NCBI GenBank assembly: GCA_963693305.1
Contig: OY855913.1
Coordinates: 1,526,001 to 1,590,000 of the forward strand
Origin: Meandrina meandrites
Lineage: Eukaryota; Cnidaria; Anthozoa; Scleractinia; Meandrinidae
DNA length: 64,000 bases
Reading direction: 5' to 3'
Shown here piece after piece: positions 19,376 to 30,028 of the stretch. Made by a program: the position numbers and the translations under genes. The notes under the pieces are model-generated. The model saw nothing but the letters and a program-made list of their open reading frames with translations. It did no database searches and was not told where the DNA came from. Position 1 is the stretch's first letter, and the number at the start of each line of letters is the position of its first letter.

Positions 19376-22314
19376 TATGGCGCGTTATCAGTGTCAAAAA
19401 TATGTTTGTCTCAATATTTTGATATTTATACTGATATTAAATTGTCTGTCGTGACATTTATGCGTTGGCAAGGCCAGCTGGAAGAGGTTGACTGGACTCT
19501 GGACTGGACCCTGGACTGGACTCTGGACTGGACTATGAACTTTTTTTTAATAAAGTTAACAAAAAAGTTAATAATTAACTAAAAAATTATAACAAAGGAT
19601 GGATATCGTGAATTTTGAAATTTCACAAAAATGTCACGAAATCTCTAAATTCTTGCAAAACCTTGAACGATTTTCACCACATTTCGGTAAAACACACTTT
19701 GAAACAATACCCGGTATTTTTAGGCAAATCCAGGACGTTTGGCTTCTATTGCGTGAATGCTACGAGGTTTGAAGCGTAGACGTACGTTATATCATGTCGT
19801 GCTGTGGTCAGTACATGTGACACGTTTGTTCAATACCTGCCATTGTTCGATTTTTTAGATACGGAAAGTACATCTGTTATTCTGATACATTCTATAATTG
19901 CACCATGTTATACGTTTCAATGTTGAATACGTCGATTAACGCCATTATATTGTTAGAGTGATTTTTCGCCCAAAATATGTATTTCCCCATGCAGTTTGAG
20001 GAAATCCTTTAGTTCGCAATTTGCGGTCAAGAATATTCCACGTCACCTTAGTCACGCTATTCATAACAAGACTCCTTCAGGACTCCCCAAAACACCCCCG
20101 CGTCAATACTGACACACAGTGAAGCTGTTTATCACACTGCAAAAAACTGCAGATACAGTGCTGCAGAAAAAGCAGTGAAACTCTTGCATCAATGCTAAGA
20201 ACGTTGTAATCGCGAATTCATGTCGCCAGTTATCACTTTCATTAAGAAATTTCTAGTTATCTGTCCCGGGTTATCTGTACAGTGTAAAACACACTCTTGG
20301 GATCAACACTATACATTTTATTTCACAAGTTTTTTTTTTTATCAAAATAGCGTTAACCAGACTATCTTTTCAGTACTAGTGTTGAATACGCCGATGAACG
20401 CCACTATATTGTTAGAATGCCTTTTGGCCTAAAAAATGTTTTTCCCTAAGCAGTTTGAGGGAATCCTTTAGTTCGCAAGGTGCGGTCAAGAATATTCCAC
20501 GTCACCTTAGTCACGCTATTCATAACAAGACTCCTTCAGGACTCTTAAAACGCCCCCGGATATCGGCTGGGGGCCATCAATAATCAAAATGCTATATATG
20601 GCGGACAATTTCTTTAAGATTTCATTGAAATTGACCATTTATCTCAATTACCCTTAAAAAAGACAGCCATGTTTACAGCCAAATTACGAAAAGAGATCAA
20701 TTCCGATCTTAGTGTTTTTTTTTTTTTTTTTTTACACAGGCCCCACGGCTTATAGCCTGCGAATACAGCCGCCTCTCATCGCTCCCGGCCAGTTTGGCAT
20801 AGCCTGCGAGCAGGCTCTCCGCGCGAAAAAAATGAAGAGAAGCCTGCTCGCAGGCTAGGTTTGGCATTTCGCGAGATGCCAAACCGGCCGGGAGCGATGA
20901 GAGGTGGCTGTATTCGCGTTTCGCACGTAGTAGCGGGAGCGAATGAGAGGCGGCTGTATTCGCAGGCTACACGGCTTACAATGAACAACAATTTGTTTGG
21001 GTTAGATCAGCACGTGTTCGTGATGTAACAGGTCAAAGATGATAATAATGTTTATACCAGTGTCAAACTGAAATCGTAACGTAAATCAGGGGGGCAAGTG
21101 TCACGTTGTGAAAAGCACATTTTATATTTTTCTTAGCAAAGAAGAAAGTAGTTTAAGCGTTTCATTTGTTCGTGTATAAGCTAAAGATAGTCTGGTTAAC
21201 GCTATTTTGATAAAAAAAAAAACTTGTGAAATAAAATGTATAGTGTTGATCCCAAGAGTGTGTTTTACACTGTACAGATAACCCGGGACAGATAACTAGA
21301 AATTTCTTAATGAAAGTGATAACTGGCGACATGAATTCGCGATTACAACGTTCTTAGCATTGATGCAAGAGTTTCACTGCTTTTTCTGCAGCACTGTATC
21401 TGCAGTTTTTTGCAGTGTGATAAACAGCTTCACTGTGTGTCAGTATTGACGCGGGGGTGTTTTGGGGAGTCCTGAAGGAGTCTTGTTATGAATAGCGTGA
21501 CTAAGGTGACGTGGAATATTCTTGACCGCAAATTGCGAACTAAAGGATTTCCTCAAACTGCATGGGGAAATACATATTTTGGGCGAAAAATCACTCTAAC
21601 AATATAATGGCGTTAATCGACGTATTCAACATTGAAACGTATAACATGGTGCAATTATAGAATGTATCAGAATAACAGATGTACTTTCCGTATCTAAAAA
21701 ATCGAACAATGGCAGGTATTGAACAAACGTGTCACGTCATGTACTGACCGCAGCACGACATGATATAACGTACGTCTACGCTTCAAACCTCGTAGCATTC
21801 ACGCAATAGAAGCCAAACGTCCTGGATTTGCCTAAAAATACCGGGTATTGTTTCAAAGTGTGTTTTACCGAAATGTGGTGAAAATCGTTCAGGTTTTTGC
21901 AAGAATTTAGAGATTTCGTGACATTTTTGTGAAATTTCAAAATTCACGATATCCATCCTTTGTTATAATTTTTTAGTTAATTATTAACTTTTTTGTTAAC
22001 TTTATTAAAAAAAAGTTCATAGTCCAGTCCAGAGTCCAGTCCAGGGTCCAGTCAATCTTTTCCAGCTGGCCTTTCATAACGAACATCATGATGTGAATAT
22101 CATAATGTCACGACAAACATCATAATGTCGAATATCATAATGCAGACTATTCAATGTCAAGACGAACATCATAATGTTAAGACGTATTACGTAATGTCAC
22201 GGTAAAGTCCCATTGCCAACGCATAAATGTCACGACAGACAATTTAATATCAGTATAAATATCAAAATATTGAGACAAACATATTTTTGACACTGATAAC
22301 GCGCCACACTATAG
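19370..22314. mobile_element. 2.9-kb palindromic (fold-back) element in copy 2
   Basis: The left arm 19376-20369 and right arm 21183-22308 are near-perfect complements of ~1 kb (left starts TATGGCGCGTTATCAGTGTC, right ends GACACTGATAACGCGCCACA). Both ends are flanked by CTATAG (19370-19375, 22309-22314). The left arm has CTGGACTGGACC-type tandem repeats at 19491-19535, mirrored in the right arm. The right arm alone carries a ~135-bp insert of ATCATAATGTC repeats (22075-22210). The spacer 20370-21182 holds a diverged direct copy of 19917-20085 and a nested fold-back at 20755-20975. No transposase is encoded. Confidence 0.8.
20755..20975. mobile_element. Nested fold-back repeat inside the palindrome spacer
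   Basis: GCCTGCGAATACAGCCGCCT on the left pairs with AGGCGGCTGTATTCGCAGGC on the right; an inner AGCCTGCGAGCAGGCT is itself a perfect palindrome and recurs inverted at ~20841. No coding capacity. Confidence 0.7.
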
Positions 22315-23605
22315 CAGGCTCAATACGAGAGTATTCCGAGATTTGACTGATGACGTATGATCAGCCTTTGCGTCCTCTCGATTTGGTGCGAAATTTTATA
22401 ACATCGCCAAATGATTTACAAACATGCATGCCTTTTTAGAGGTACTTTCGTGTACTACACGCGCTCACCCACGGGAGGAGGAGTACATCTGGTGAATAGA
22501 CTATGAACTCGACACCGCACGGATCTCCGTTTAACAGTATGGGTTTGTTTTTAGATAAAAATGCTCAGGATTTGGATTAAAAAAATTCATCCAAGACTTG
22601 ACAATGTTTAATCCGCTGGTTAAATCAACGCAGGTACTAAGTAAGTAAAAAAAGCAAGGAATGAAAATAAAAGAGAATTATATATTAAGAAATACTTATC
22701 CATCGATTTTCAAAGTATTAATATTAAAAAATCTTTTAATCTTCTGAAAGGCAATTTCAGTTGTTAAAATTCTGATTGAAAATTATCTTTCGACCTCTAA
22801 ATAGTACTAAGGAACATTTTCTTGACCTCGCACTTCTTGAGGGAAGTTTGATAATAGTCAGTTTCAAGACTTTTAATTTCCTTCATAGCTCTAACACCTT
22901 AGTACATTGCTCTCACGTGATATGATTGTTCTTGTTAAATAATGGCAGGATGCTGCATGATGTTTCTTCCCACAATAGCAATTTCCATGGCAACAATTAC
23001 GCCAAAATCTCTGATACAACTGAAAATGTTCTCTCTGACACTAACAAAGCTGATCAAACAAGGTTTTAATTACTTCTTTTTGGATCGAACAACAGCTGGG
23101 CTTCAGCCGAGGTGTTCCCATTACTTGCTTGTCTTTTCTCACTGAGCGCGCCTGAGATAGTTGTCTTTCATTTACACGTTTTTCTCATTAACTATTAAAC
23201 AACTAAAGTAAAAATGCAAGGCTGATCAAACAACTCGGCTATGTTTGGTTCAACTGTGTAAACTCTCGAACTTTTAAAATAAAAAATAAAATTTTATAAT
23301 ATAAAAGTCTAGATTGAAATAAAAAGTTTTATTTTTTAAGAACCAAAAGAATCAATCATAAGATCAAACTAAAAAAAAAAGAGATTTGTGGTATTCTGTG
23401 TCGGTGATCTGAACAACAATGTTTCAGTACCTCGCAACTGACTTCTCTTAGATGAATATTAAACCTAAATATAGTAAATAAATACCAGACCCGAGTTACA
23501 ATAACTGAGGTAATTCTACAAGGTTTTCACGATAGATTCCATGGAGAACTTTCAAAACATCACAAGTATCTATCAATCGCAAATTGTATTAGGAGGTTGT
23601 TGCTA

Positions 23606-24850
23606 TTAGTTCCACTGTTTATGATAAACAAAATCCACGCTTGGAAGACATTCACTGATGCATTTCTGCAATGTTTTCACGATAGATTCCATCGAGGTAT
23701 CTGGTTCTGTTCTGGCGATGATTTCTGGTGTATCCTCTCCCCAGTTCTGGAGCCTGGCTCCCCAGTAGTGGTTCATACGAAGCTGTTCCACTGGAAAATT
23801 TATTGATCGTCCCTTTGAAAGAGCGTTATGATGAACGATTGCTCTTCTCACGTGACTAGGTTTGTAGATTGGCTTTACAAGCAAGTTAGCTGGACGATGA
23901 GTTCTGCGCCAGAGTCTATCGATGAGCAGTGGATGTTCGTTCGGGTCAAGAGGTTTCCCCAAAAACAGGAAATTCTGCATGGTTAGTTCTGAAGCAGATG
24001 TCACCTGTTTGCTAAACCGTGCTATAGCTCTCTGCACGAATTTCGGTTCCTGGTCTGTAGGGCTGAAGGGATATTCATCGATATCTATCGCAGACTGCCA
24101 CAAAGATTCATGACCAAATCGGTCAATACAGTCTTGATAAGCAGAATGTTGAGTACCATCAATAGAATACGGAAAAGCCCTGTGACTCCAGTCCACATAG
24201 GTGACAAATCCTTCGTCGATTAACGGCTTCAGCGCTCCTGCTTGTGATTCGTTCTTACTTGGGACAAAGGCATCGTACACGTATACATGTTCAAACCCAG
24301 CGTATCGTAAATAGTATAACCACTGTCTCAATTCTCTTGTCGTTAACTGAGTGAGATCACTGACATAGATTCGCACAAGTAGGACAGCAGTTAAGAAGTA
24401 AGGTTTTGACGAATTTTCTTTATTGCGGCACCAACTTTGGCAACTTTCTGACGTGTTGCTTGAATTAAAATTCTCTTGTTTTACTGTTGTTGTCCGAGAC
24501 ACTAAAGTCTTTTTAGTTGTGTGTACTTCAGGCAATGTGACATTGGTAATATTTGTGATCATCTTAGATACATTTGGTTGGATTCGTTCACCTGACAAAA
24601 CTACTTGGCTTGGAAGAGAATCAAACCGTTTAACGACGGCAAACCTGTCTCTAAAAGTATGGAACGCCAGCAGGGTGATTAACACATACACTGCTATCGA
24701 CAAACCAAGCAGCCTCCTCGTGGTGAAGATCTTTTGTTGACACCGGCACAATCTTAATGGGAATCTCCTACAGCACAGTTGCCTTTTCATCGTTATTAAA
24801 CTGGAAGCAACAGATAACATCAAATGATCACACTCATGCAAGTGACGCAT
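23606..24850 (-). CDS. GT92 (DUF23)-like type II glycosyltransferase, copy 2
   Basis: Tandem duplicate of the 15140-16423 gene, intronless, 394 aa from the preferred Met at 24790 (the longer open frame is 414 aa). The anchor, stem and catalytic motifs are all kept (DIDEY, MNHYWG, NWGEDTPEIIARTEPD). Differences are few: a two-residue deletion in the stem (NTSESC against NTSRSESC), F to Y before the first catalytic strand, DCTDRFG to DCIDRFG, and NVHP to NEHP. Both frames are intact, so both copies are probably functional. The one-base deletion upstream of Met 24790 relative to copy 1 argues that translation begins there in both genes. Substrate is unknown. Confidence 0.8.
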   Translation of the reverse strand: MRHLHECDHLMLSVASSLITMKRQLCCRRFPLRLCRCQQKIFTTRRLLGLSIAVYVLITLLAFHTFRDRFAVVKRFDSLPSQVVLSGERIQPNVSKMITNITNVTLPEVHTTKKTLVSRTTTVKQENFNSSNTSESCQSWCRNKENSSKPYFLTAVLLVRIYVSDLTQLTTRELRQWLYYLRYAGFEHVYVYDAFVPSKNESQAGALKPLIDEGFVTYVDWSHRAFPYSIDGTQHSAYQDCIDRFGHESLWQSAIDIDEYPFSPTDQEPKFVQRAIARFSKQVTSASELTMQNFLFLGKPLDPNEHPLLIDRLWRRTHRPANLLVKPIYKPSHVRRAIVHHNALSKGRSINFPVEQLRMNHYWGARLQNWGEDTPEIIARTEPDTSMESIVKTLQKCISECLPSVDFVYHKQWN

Positions 24851-27325
24851 AAAAGGAAAAAATTAAATATAAAAAAACTCATTGATAGTTGTCACTGAGG
24901 CGTCAGTCACGATATGTGTGCCTGTTAATGACTGGCCCTTAATTAAAACTGAAATGGTCAAGTACAAATTTTCCAGAGACTAAAGAGAAAACGAGTCAAT
25001 GAGTCAGTTTTTTAAAATAGTGCTTCCCTTACTAACAAATGAAAGCTAACCGCAAGCAAACCGAAGTAGAACTAACCAAGCTTAACCACAGGCAAAGTGG
25101 AGTGATTCTAAGCAAATCTTGTACCAGCAAACGATTACTCAGTAGATATTAATCTACTTTGTGTAAAAATCACGTCAACTCATTAACTCATTTGACTCAT
25201 AAAACAAGGGACCTTCACTTTCCAGGCTCAAACGCAAAATAAAAAGTGAGAAGAAAGTTTGTTTTTAACTTTAATCTAGATCATATTTTCTACGTGGGGT
25301 ATTGACTAGGCTAGGATATCGGCTTTCTGTTTATTGGCTATTGATATCGGCTTTATGTTTATTAGTTATGGACCGAAATGATGACAATGCCACAAACTTG
25401 CAGTGCAGCAGTTATAAGTTTTTTTTATTATATATTGCACAAAAAGATAAAGCGAACCTCCCCAAAGAATCTTGGAGATATTGTTTTCCTAAGTGGAATT
25501 ATATATTAAAATTTTCAGAAACTTAACTTAATCTTAAAGTGACGTATTATAATTTTTGAATGAACTTCTTCAAACTAATCTGTAGAATGTTTGCTTAGAA
25601 GCCAAATGAAGTAAAACTATAAGTTCAAAGCAAGTTTGAGACTCCAAAGCAAGATTCCATGAAAAAAGCCAAGATTTTAAAAACTTAGCCGGCTTGTAAC
25701 AACGAGGCGAAACAAGAGTCGTTCTTTCGCTCGTTCGTTAGGTTATATTGGAGCTTTATTATATGGCCGTGTCTCACAAGGACTGGGTAACACCAAATTC
25801 GCGAATTTGATTGGCTAAAATCGATATTGACCGCGGTCTAGATTTTCCCATCTGACCGGTTGCACTTACGTTGGGAAGTTTACAAACACAATGCAAAAAC
25901 GTTGACTTGTTTATGCTAAAAAATGATAAATGGAAGAAGCAAAAGCTTGATGCGTAAAATGGTAACACGAACGAGCAAACTTTGGCAAATTTTCGTTCGG
26001 TTCACAGGCACGAAATCAAAACACCAGCTAGAAACGAATTTGTGAGGTTATTACAAGGTCAGAAGTTAAAAGTACTAAACACGATTAAAAGCGACTAAAA
26101 TAGCCGTACGAACTGTGTTCTATCAGTCGATTAAAGAGGCTAGAGAAGTTGAAAACATACCTGCCGATGATCGACCTTCTCTTGTTCTAATTCTTTCGTG
26201 ATCGCCGTTCACTAGCAAAATGTCAGCGAGTACGGCGAGCCGAAGCGAATTTTTAAGCTTAAAAGTTTTGTAGTTTGACCATATAATAAACATCTTATTA
26301 ACCGAGCTTAGTCGGTCTGTATGGGAGAATCTTGACCTCGGTCATAAGTACAGACCTCACTGCGTTCGGTCTGTACTCACGACCTCGGTCAAGATTCTCC
26401 CATACAGACCTCCTGGGCTGATAAGAGATAAATATTGTGATACTTTCACTGTCTTTTGGCGATATTATGTAATCCCGTTTCTGTTCTTTTTTTTTTCAAC
26501 ATGTGTTCCCGCTGTTCTTTGAAAGTGAACTTATTAGTTTCTCTTTTATTAGTTCTATACAAGGTAAACTGAGCCACCAATAACAATTTGAATATACTCT
26601 AACAGAGTGCTATTTACATGAAAAATGTAAACATTTATTATTTGTTGGCAGGGTTATACTAACTGATTTCCATCTAATTACCATGCAGGAGGTGAGCACG
26701 AAAATTTTAGAAATAGAGCATTTTCTTTCTGAAGTTGACAATTTTAATCTTGTATATGTTTGGTTAACTTATATTCCTTTTCAAATCGCGTTATAAGTTC
26801 AATTTTCTATAAACAACGCTCTTTTAGTTTACAGTTGTAATTTAGTTATGTAAAAATAACTAAAAAATATAAAATAAAAATTTAAAAAGAGATGCCAAAA
26901 GAAATGTGACTTCTTTTTTACCAGATGGCTCAAAACCATTTTCAAACTGATTGGTCTAAGCACAATAAACTATCTTTAGGAGGTAAGCAAAGCATTAAAC
27001 GAACAGATGGTTGTACCTTATATGCCAAGAGATGAAGAGGCACAGAAGTTTTCCTCCGACGTAGTCCAGACTATATAGCCCTACAAAAAGCAAAACGATA
27101 AAAAATAATTTTCGATACATTTGAAACGGAGGTCATCGAAGGCTGCTCAAAACGTGTTGGAAAAATGAAAATGCAATTGCCGTTCTGGTCTTGTCGTTTT
27201 GTTTCATTTACAGGCAATTATACCGTAGAAAATGGGTTAAGTTGCCTCTGGCTTTGACTTCATGAGCGAAATTTCTTCCTAAACAGTTTTGTTGCTGAGA
27301 TACAATTCTATCTCCTTTTGTCTGT
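24851..27325. other. Upstream part of copy 2, no gene seen
   Basis: Matches 16424-19043 of copy 1 with small indels. It includes the promoter of the minus-strand gene, the fold-back at ~26294-26425 and the alternative-exon copy at 27168-27260. The conserved short frames here are preserved because the duplication is young, not because of any coding signal. Confidence 0.6.
27168..27263 (+). pseudogene. Copy of the LRRC74-like alternative exon (tandem copy 2)
   Basis: Acceptor TTTCATTTACAG followed by QLYRRKWVKLPLALTS and a stop. It differs from copy 1 by single bases. See 18886 and 10312. Confidence 0.6.
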
Positions 27326-27589
27326 TTATTCTGAGGAAAGTGAAGAAAGGTAACTGATTTTGCAGTCTCCCGTCTGCTCAAAGTTTGTATTTTGTCTTTT
27401 AACGGGCATAACGTGCGAGAAAAACTTGTCAGAGGAAAACATACAGGTCTATTCATTCCAAATTTCTTGCAAACAAATCTTGACTTGACTTCAATGGTGT
27501 GATATTCATTAGCTTTCTGCGGAACGCACGCCATCTGGATCAGGTTGGATGAAAGTCTTACGTTTTGCTTAATTTTATATTGTTCTATC

Positions 27590-28960
27590 AAGGCTCTAGC
27601 TAAGCCACCATCCTCACGCGAGAATCTGGCAACTGGCCGCTTAATAGGGGCTCGTTAGAAAGGTCACGCTATTTCAATACCAGAAAGCGTGAAAAGAAAT
27701 CACGGAATCACATGAAGACGACAATAATCCTGTTTAAATTGATTTCATCATCCATCACGTTCTTTTTAGACTCTTTTCTGTCGAAGCCAATCATTATATA
27801 TGACATTCTTGGTGGCCGCTAAATACGGGCAAACACAATATAAGAACGCTCATCGGGACGGCAAAAAGGTGGCCGCGGCCGCTTAATAATTATAAGGGTG
27901 GCCGCTTAAAAGGGGTTTTATTTACAGTGTCATATTGACAACATTTTCGGAACTTTGATAACTGGCCGCCTAATGGGGGCTGGCCGCTTAATGAGTGGCC
28001 GCTTAATAAGGGTTCGCCTATATGATAAAGAAACCACGGCAAAAACTCAACAGTATATTTTGTAAATGTTTTACTCACGTTTTCAAACTTCTTCGCTCCA
28101 AACTTCTCTGACATAACTACGTTCTCGGCAGCTCGCGTCGACCGCAACGATATAATTGCAAGTTGAAAACACAAGGAAAACTTGTGTTTTTTTTGGCCAC
28201 TTAATCAGGTGGCTGGTCAGAAATTAGCATTAGGCGTCATAGAAAGGCAACGTTATTTCAATACCAAAATGGTATGGAAAGAAATCACGGCATTGCATGG
28301 AGACAACAACAACGTTGTGTTTAAATGATTTTATCAGTCGTCATTTCCTAGTTTAGACTCTGAGCTTGTTGAAAACAAAGCCAAACTTCTTATATTATTG
28401 CTGACCGCTTAAGGCGGGGGTACACCTGAAGCCCGTTTTTCCACCGCTAAACTTGGTTTAATGCGAATATCTCGTCTGCGTTTCAAGCAATCCAGAAACT
28501 CTATGCTCATTTCACAAAGCTATGATAAGCGGTGTTTTGTAAATTTTTGGGTGATTTTTGGGGATGTTTGGAAAGAGATAGTTTTTCTCAAAGGATTAGT
28601 AAAATTTGGAGAAATAAGAAATATTAAAGATTTAATGTGATTTTAAAATTAGAATTTGAAGTTAAAAATTAGTATATGGACACCCAAACAGTTCCCTGAC
28701 AACCTGGGGTGCTCTTGCGTGGGGGTCAACTGTCTGTTGGTGTTTCAAAAATAATTTTCTTTCTTCTATCCCTTCCTTAAAACTCTTAAAATTTCACTCA
28801 AAATCGGGTGTACCCCCACCTTAATAGGGGTAGGAACAATAGAACAACCCTCGTCGGGAGGCAAAAGGTGGCCGCTGCCTGGCCGCTAAATAAGGATTTT
28901 ATTTACAGAGTAAAACGGACACAGTTTTGAGACTTTAAGAACTGGCCGCTTAATAAGTAG
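27590..28960. repeat. GGCCGCTTAA-rich repeat, two partial copies
   Basis: Repeated words TGGCCGCTTAATA occur throughout. Two diverged copies align (27640-28020 and 28195-28960), sharing AAATCACGG, TTTCAATACCA and TTTTATTTACAGAG-type blocks. The second copy is interrupted by the MITE at 28413-28820. No coding signal is seen. Confidence 0.6.
28409..28824. mobile_element. TTAA-flanked MITE, 408 bp
   Basis: The element 28413-28820 begins GGCGGGGGTACACCTGAAGC and ends CGGGTGTACCCCCACC, flanked by TTAA at 28409-28412 and 28821-28824. The interrupted sequence reads GACCGC-TTAA-TAGGGG, matching the host repeat. This is a third TTAA-type element with different ends from those at 7597 and 13076. Confidence 0.8.
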
Positions 28961-30028
28961 ACTCAGTTAAAGTCCACGTGTCACGGTAAAAGTCGCTAAA
29001 AACGCGCCGCGGAAACGACTGTGGGGGCCGTTAGGGAAAACGCGCTTTTGCAAGGGCAATGATTTAGAACTGTTTCTCTTGATGGAAGTGTATGGGGTTT
29101 AATTTGAAGTCCGCAGCTCGTTCATACCTTCACCGGAGTGAGCTGTTTACTGGACTGTTCTTAGGCTTACCGTGAAAAGCTGGAAAAGAAGAAGCTTTGC
29201 TCGTGCCCAAAATGATGACGCAACACGAGAACAATCAAGTCATGACGTCACAAAAGAACCAGTGAATCCTTTGTGATTAACAAGGGCTGACTCAGGTATG
29301 TTTGTTACTGTTAACTGATTTACTAGAACAGTTTTCCAATTACCAATTTGGTGTATGCGTGTGTGTTAATCCTTGTAGTAAAATATATTGCGTTTGAAGC
29401 AGTTAATCCGACCGGAAAATGAAAAGGGTTGTGCCTTCTCATGAAGTTTACTGACTTGAGTTCTTATCATTGGCTTCACTTCACTTTGAAGCATGTTAAT
29501 CGTAGATACAAAGATATTCTCATCAGACTTTTTGTATTGAGATGCTAACTCTGAAAAAAGCGCTGCGGATTTTGAATGGAGGACATGCATTGCATTGTAT
29601 TACAATAGCGCAAGAATGATTTACTTATTTATAATGCGCTGTTATTAATATATATTTTCAACGGCGTATTAAACAATGCGCCAATGAGATATAAAGGAAG
29701 TCACACAGGAATTACAATTATAGTAAAATAAAGCTAAATGTTAAGAAAAAACAAGCGCCTTAAAAACGGCCAAAAGATAATATACTTCTTATAAAAAGAG
29801 GAAGATTATTCCACTGATCCCCTCAAAAGGGCATAACACATCTTGCGTGTATGCGTGAAGCTACACGTCATGAGAAGTTTCGTTGTAACATGTGAATTGC
29901 CTATTTTTCCAAGCTACAGGCAAAATACAACTTTCTTTTCTTTTTCCTGCAAACGTCACGTGGTCTGTTGCAGGTTGTAACATATTTCCGCAAACCGATC
30001 TATCTGCATTTTATCCAAGAATGTAATC
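28961..30028. other. Intergenic, no gene recognised
   Basis: A minus-strand open frame at 29366-29590 (MHVLHSKSAALFSELASQYK...) has plausible codon use but no recognised motif and no clear splice partners. The rest is AT-rich and must include the promoter of the coiled-coil gene at 30029. Confidence 0.4.

Larger units (their letters stand above)
19044..27325. repeat. Tandem segmental duplication, copy 2
   Basis: Co-linear with copy 1 from TTTTCGTGTGTTTGAATTAG to CTGAGATACAATTCTATCTC at ~27300. It lacks the copy 1 insertions at 13076 and 17412 but has a 2.9-kb palindrome at 19376-22308. Offsets to copy 1 fall from ~8506 bp at the left to ~8283 bp at the right, explained by these indels. Coding identity of the two GT92-like genes is very high, so the duplication is young. 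Confidence 0.88.

Noticed and set aside
29366..29590. 74-aa minus-strand frame
   Set aside because: Codon use is plausible but no motif, splice partner or homologous copy in the window supports it; left as undecided intergenic.
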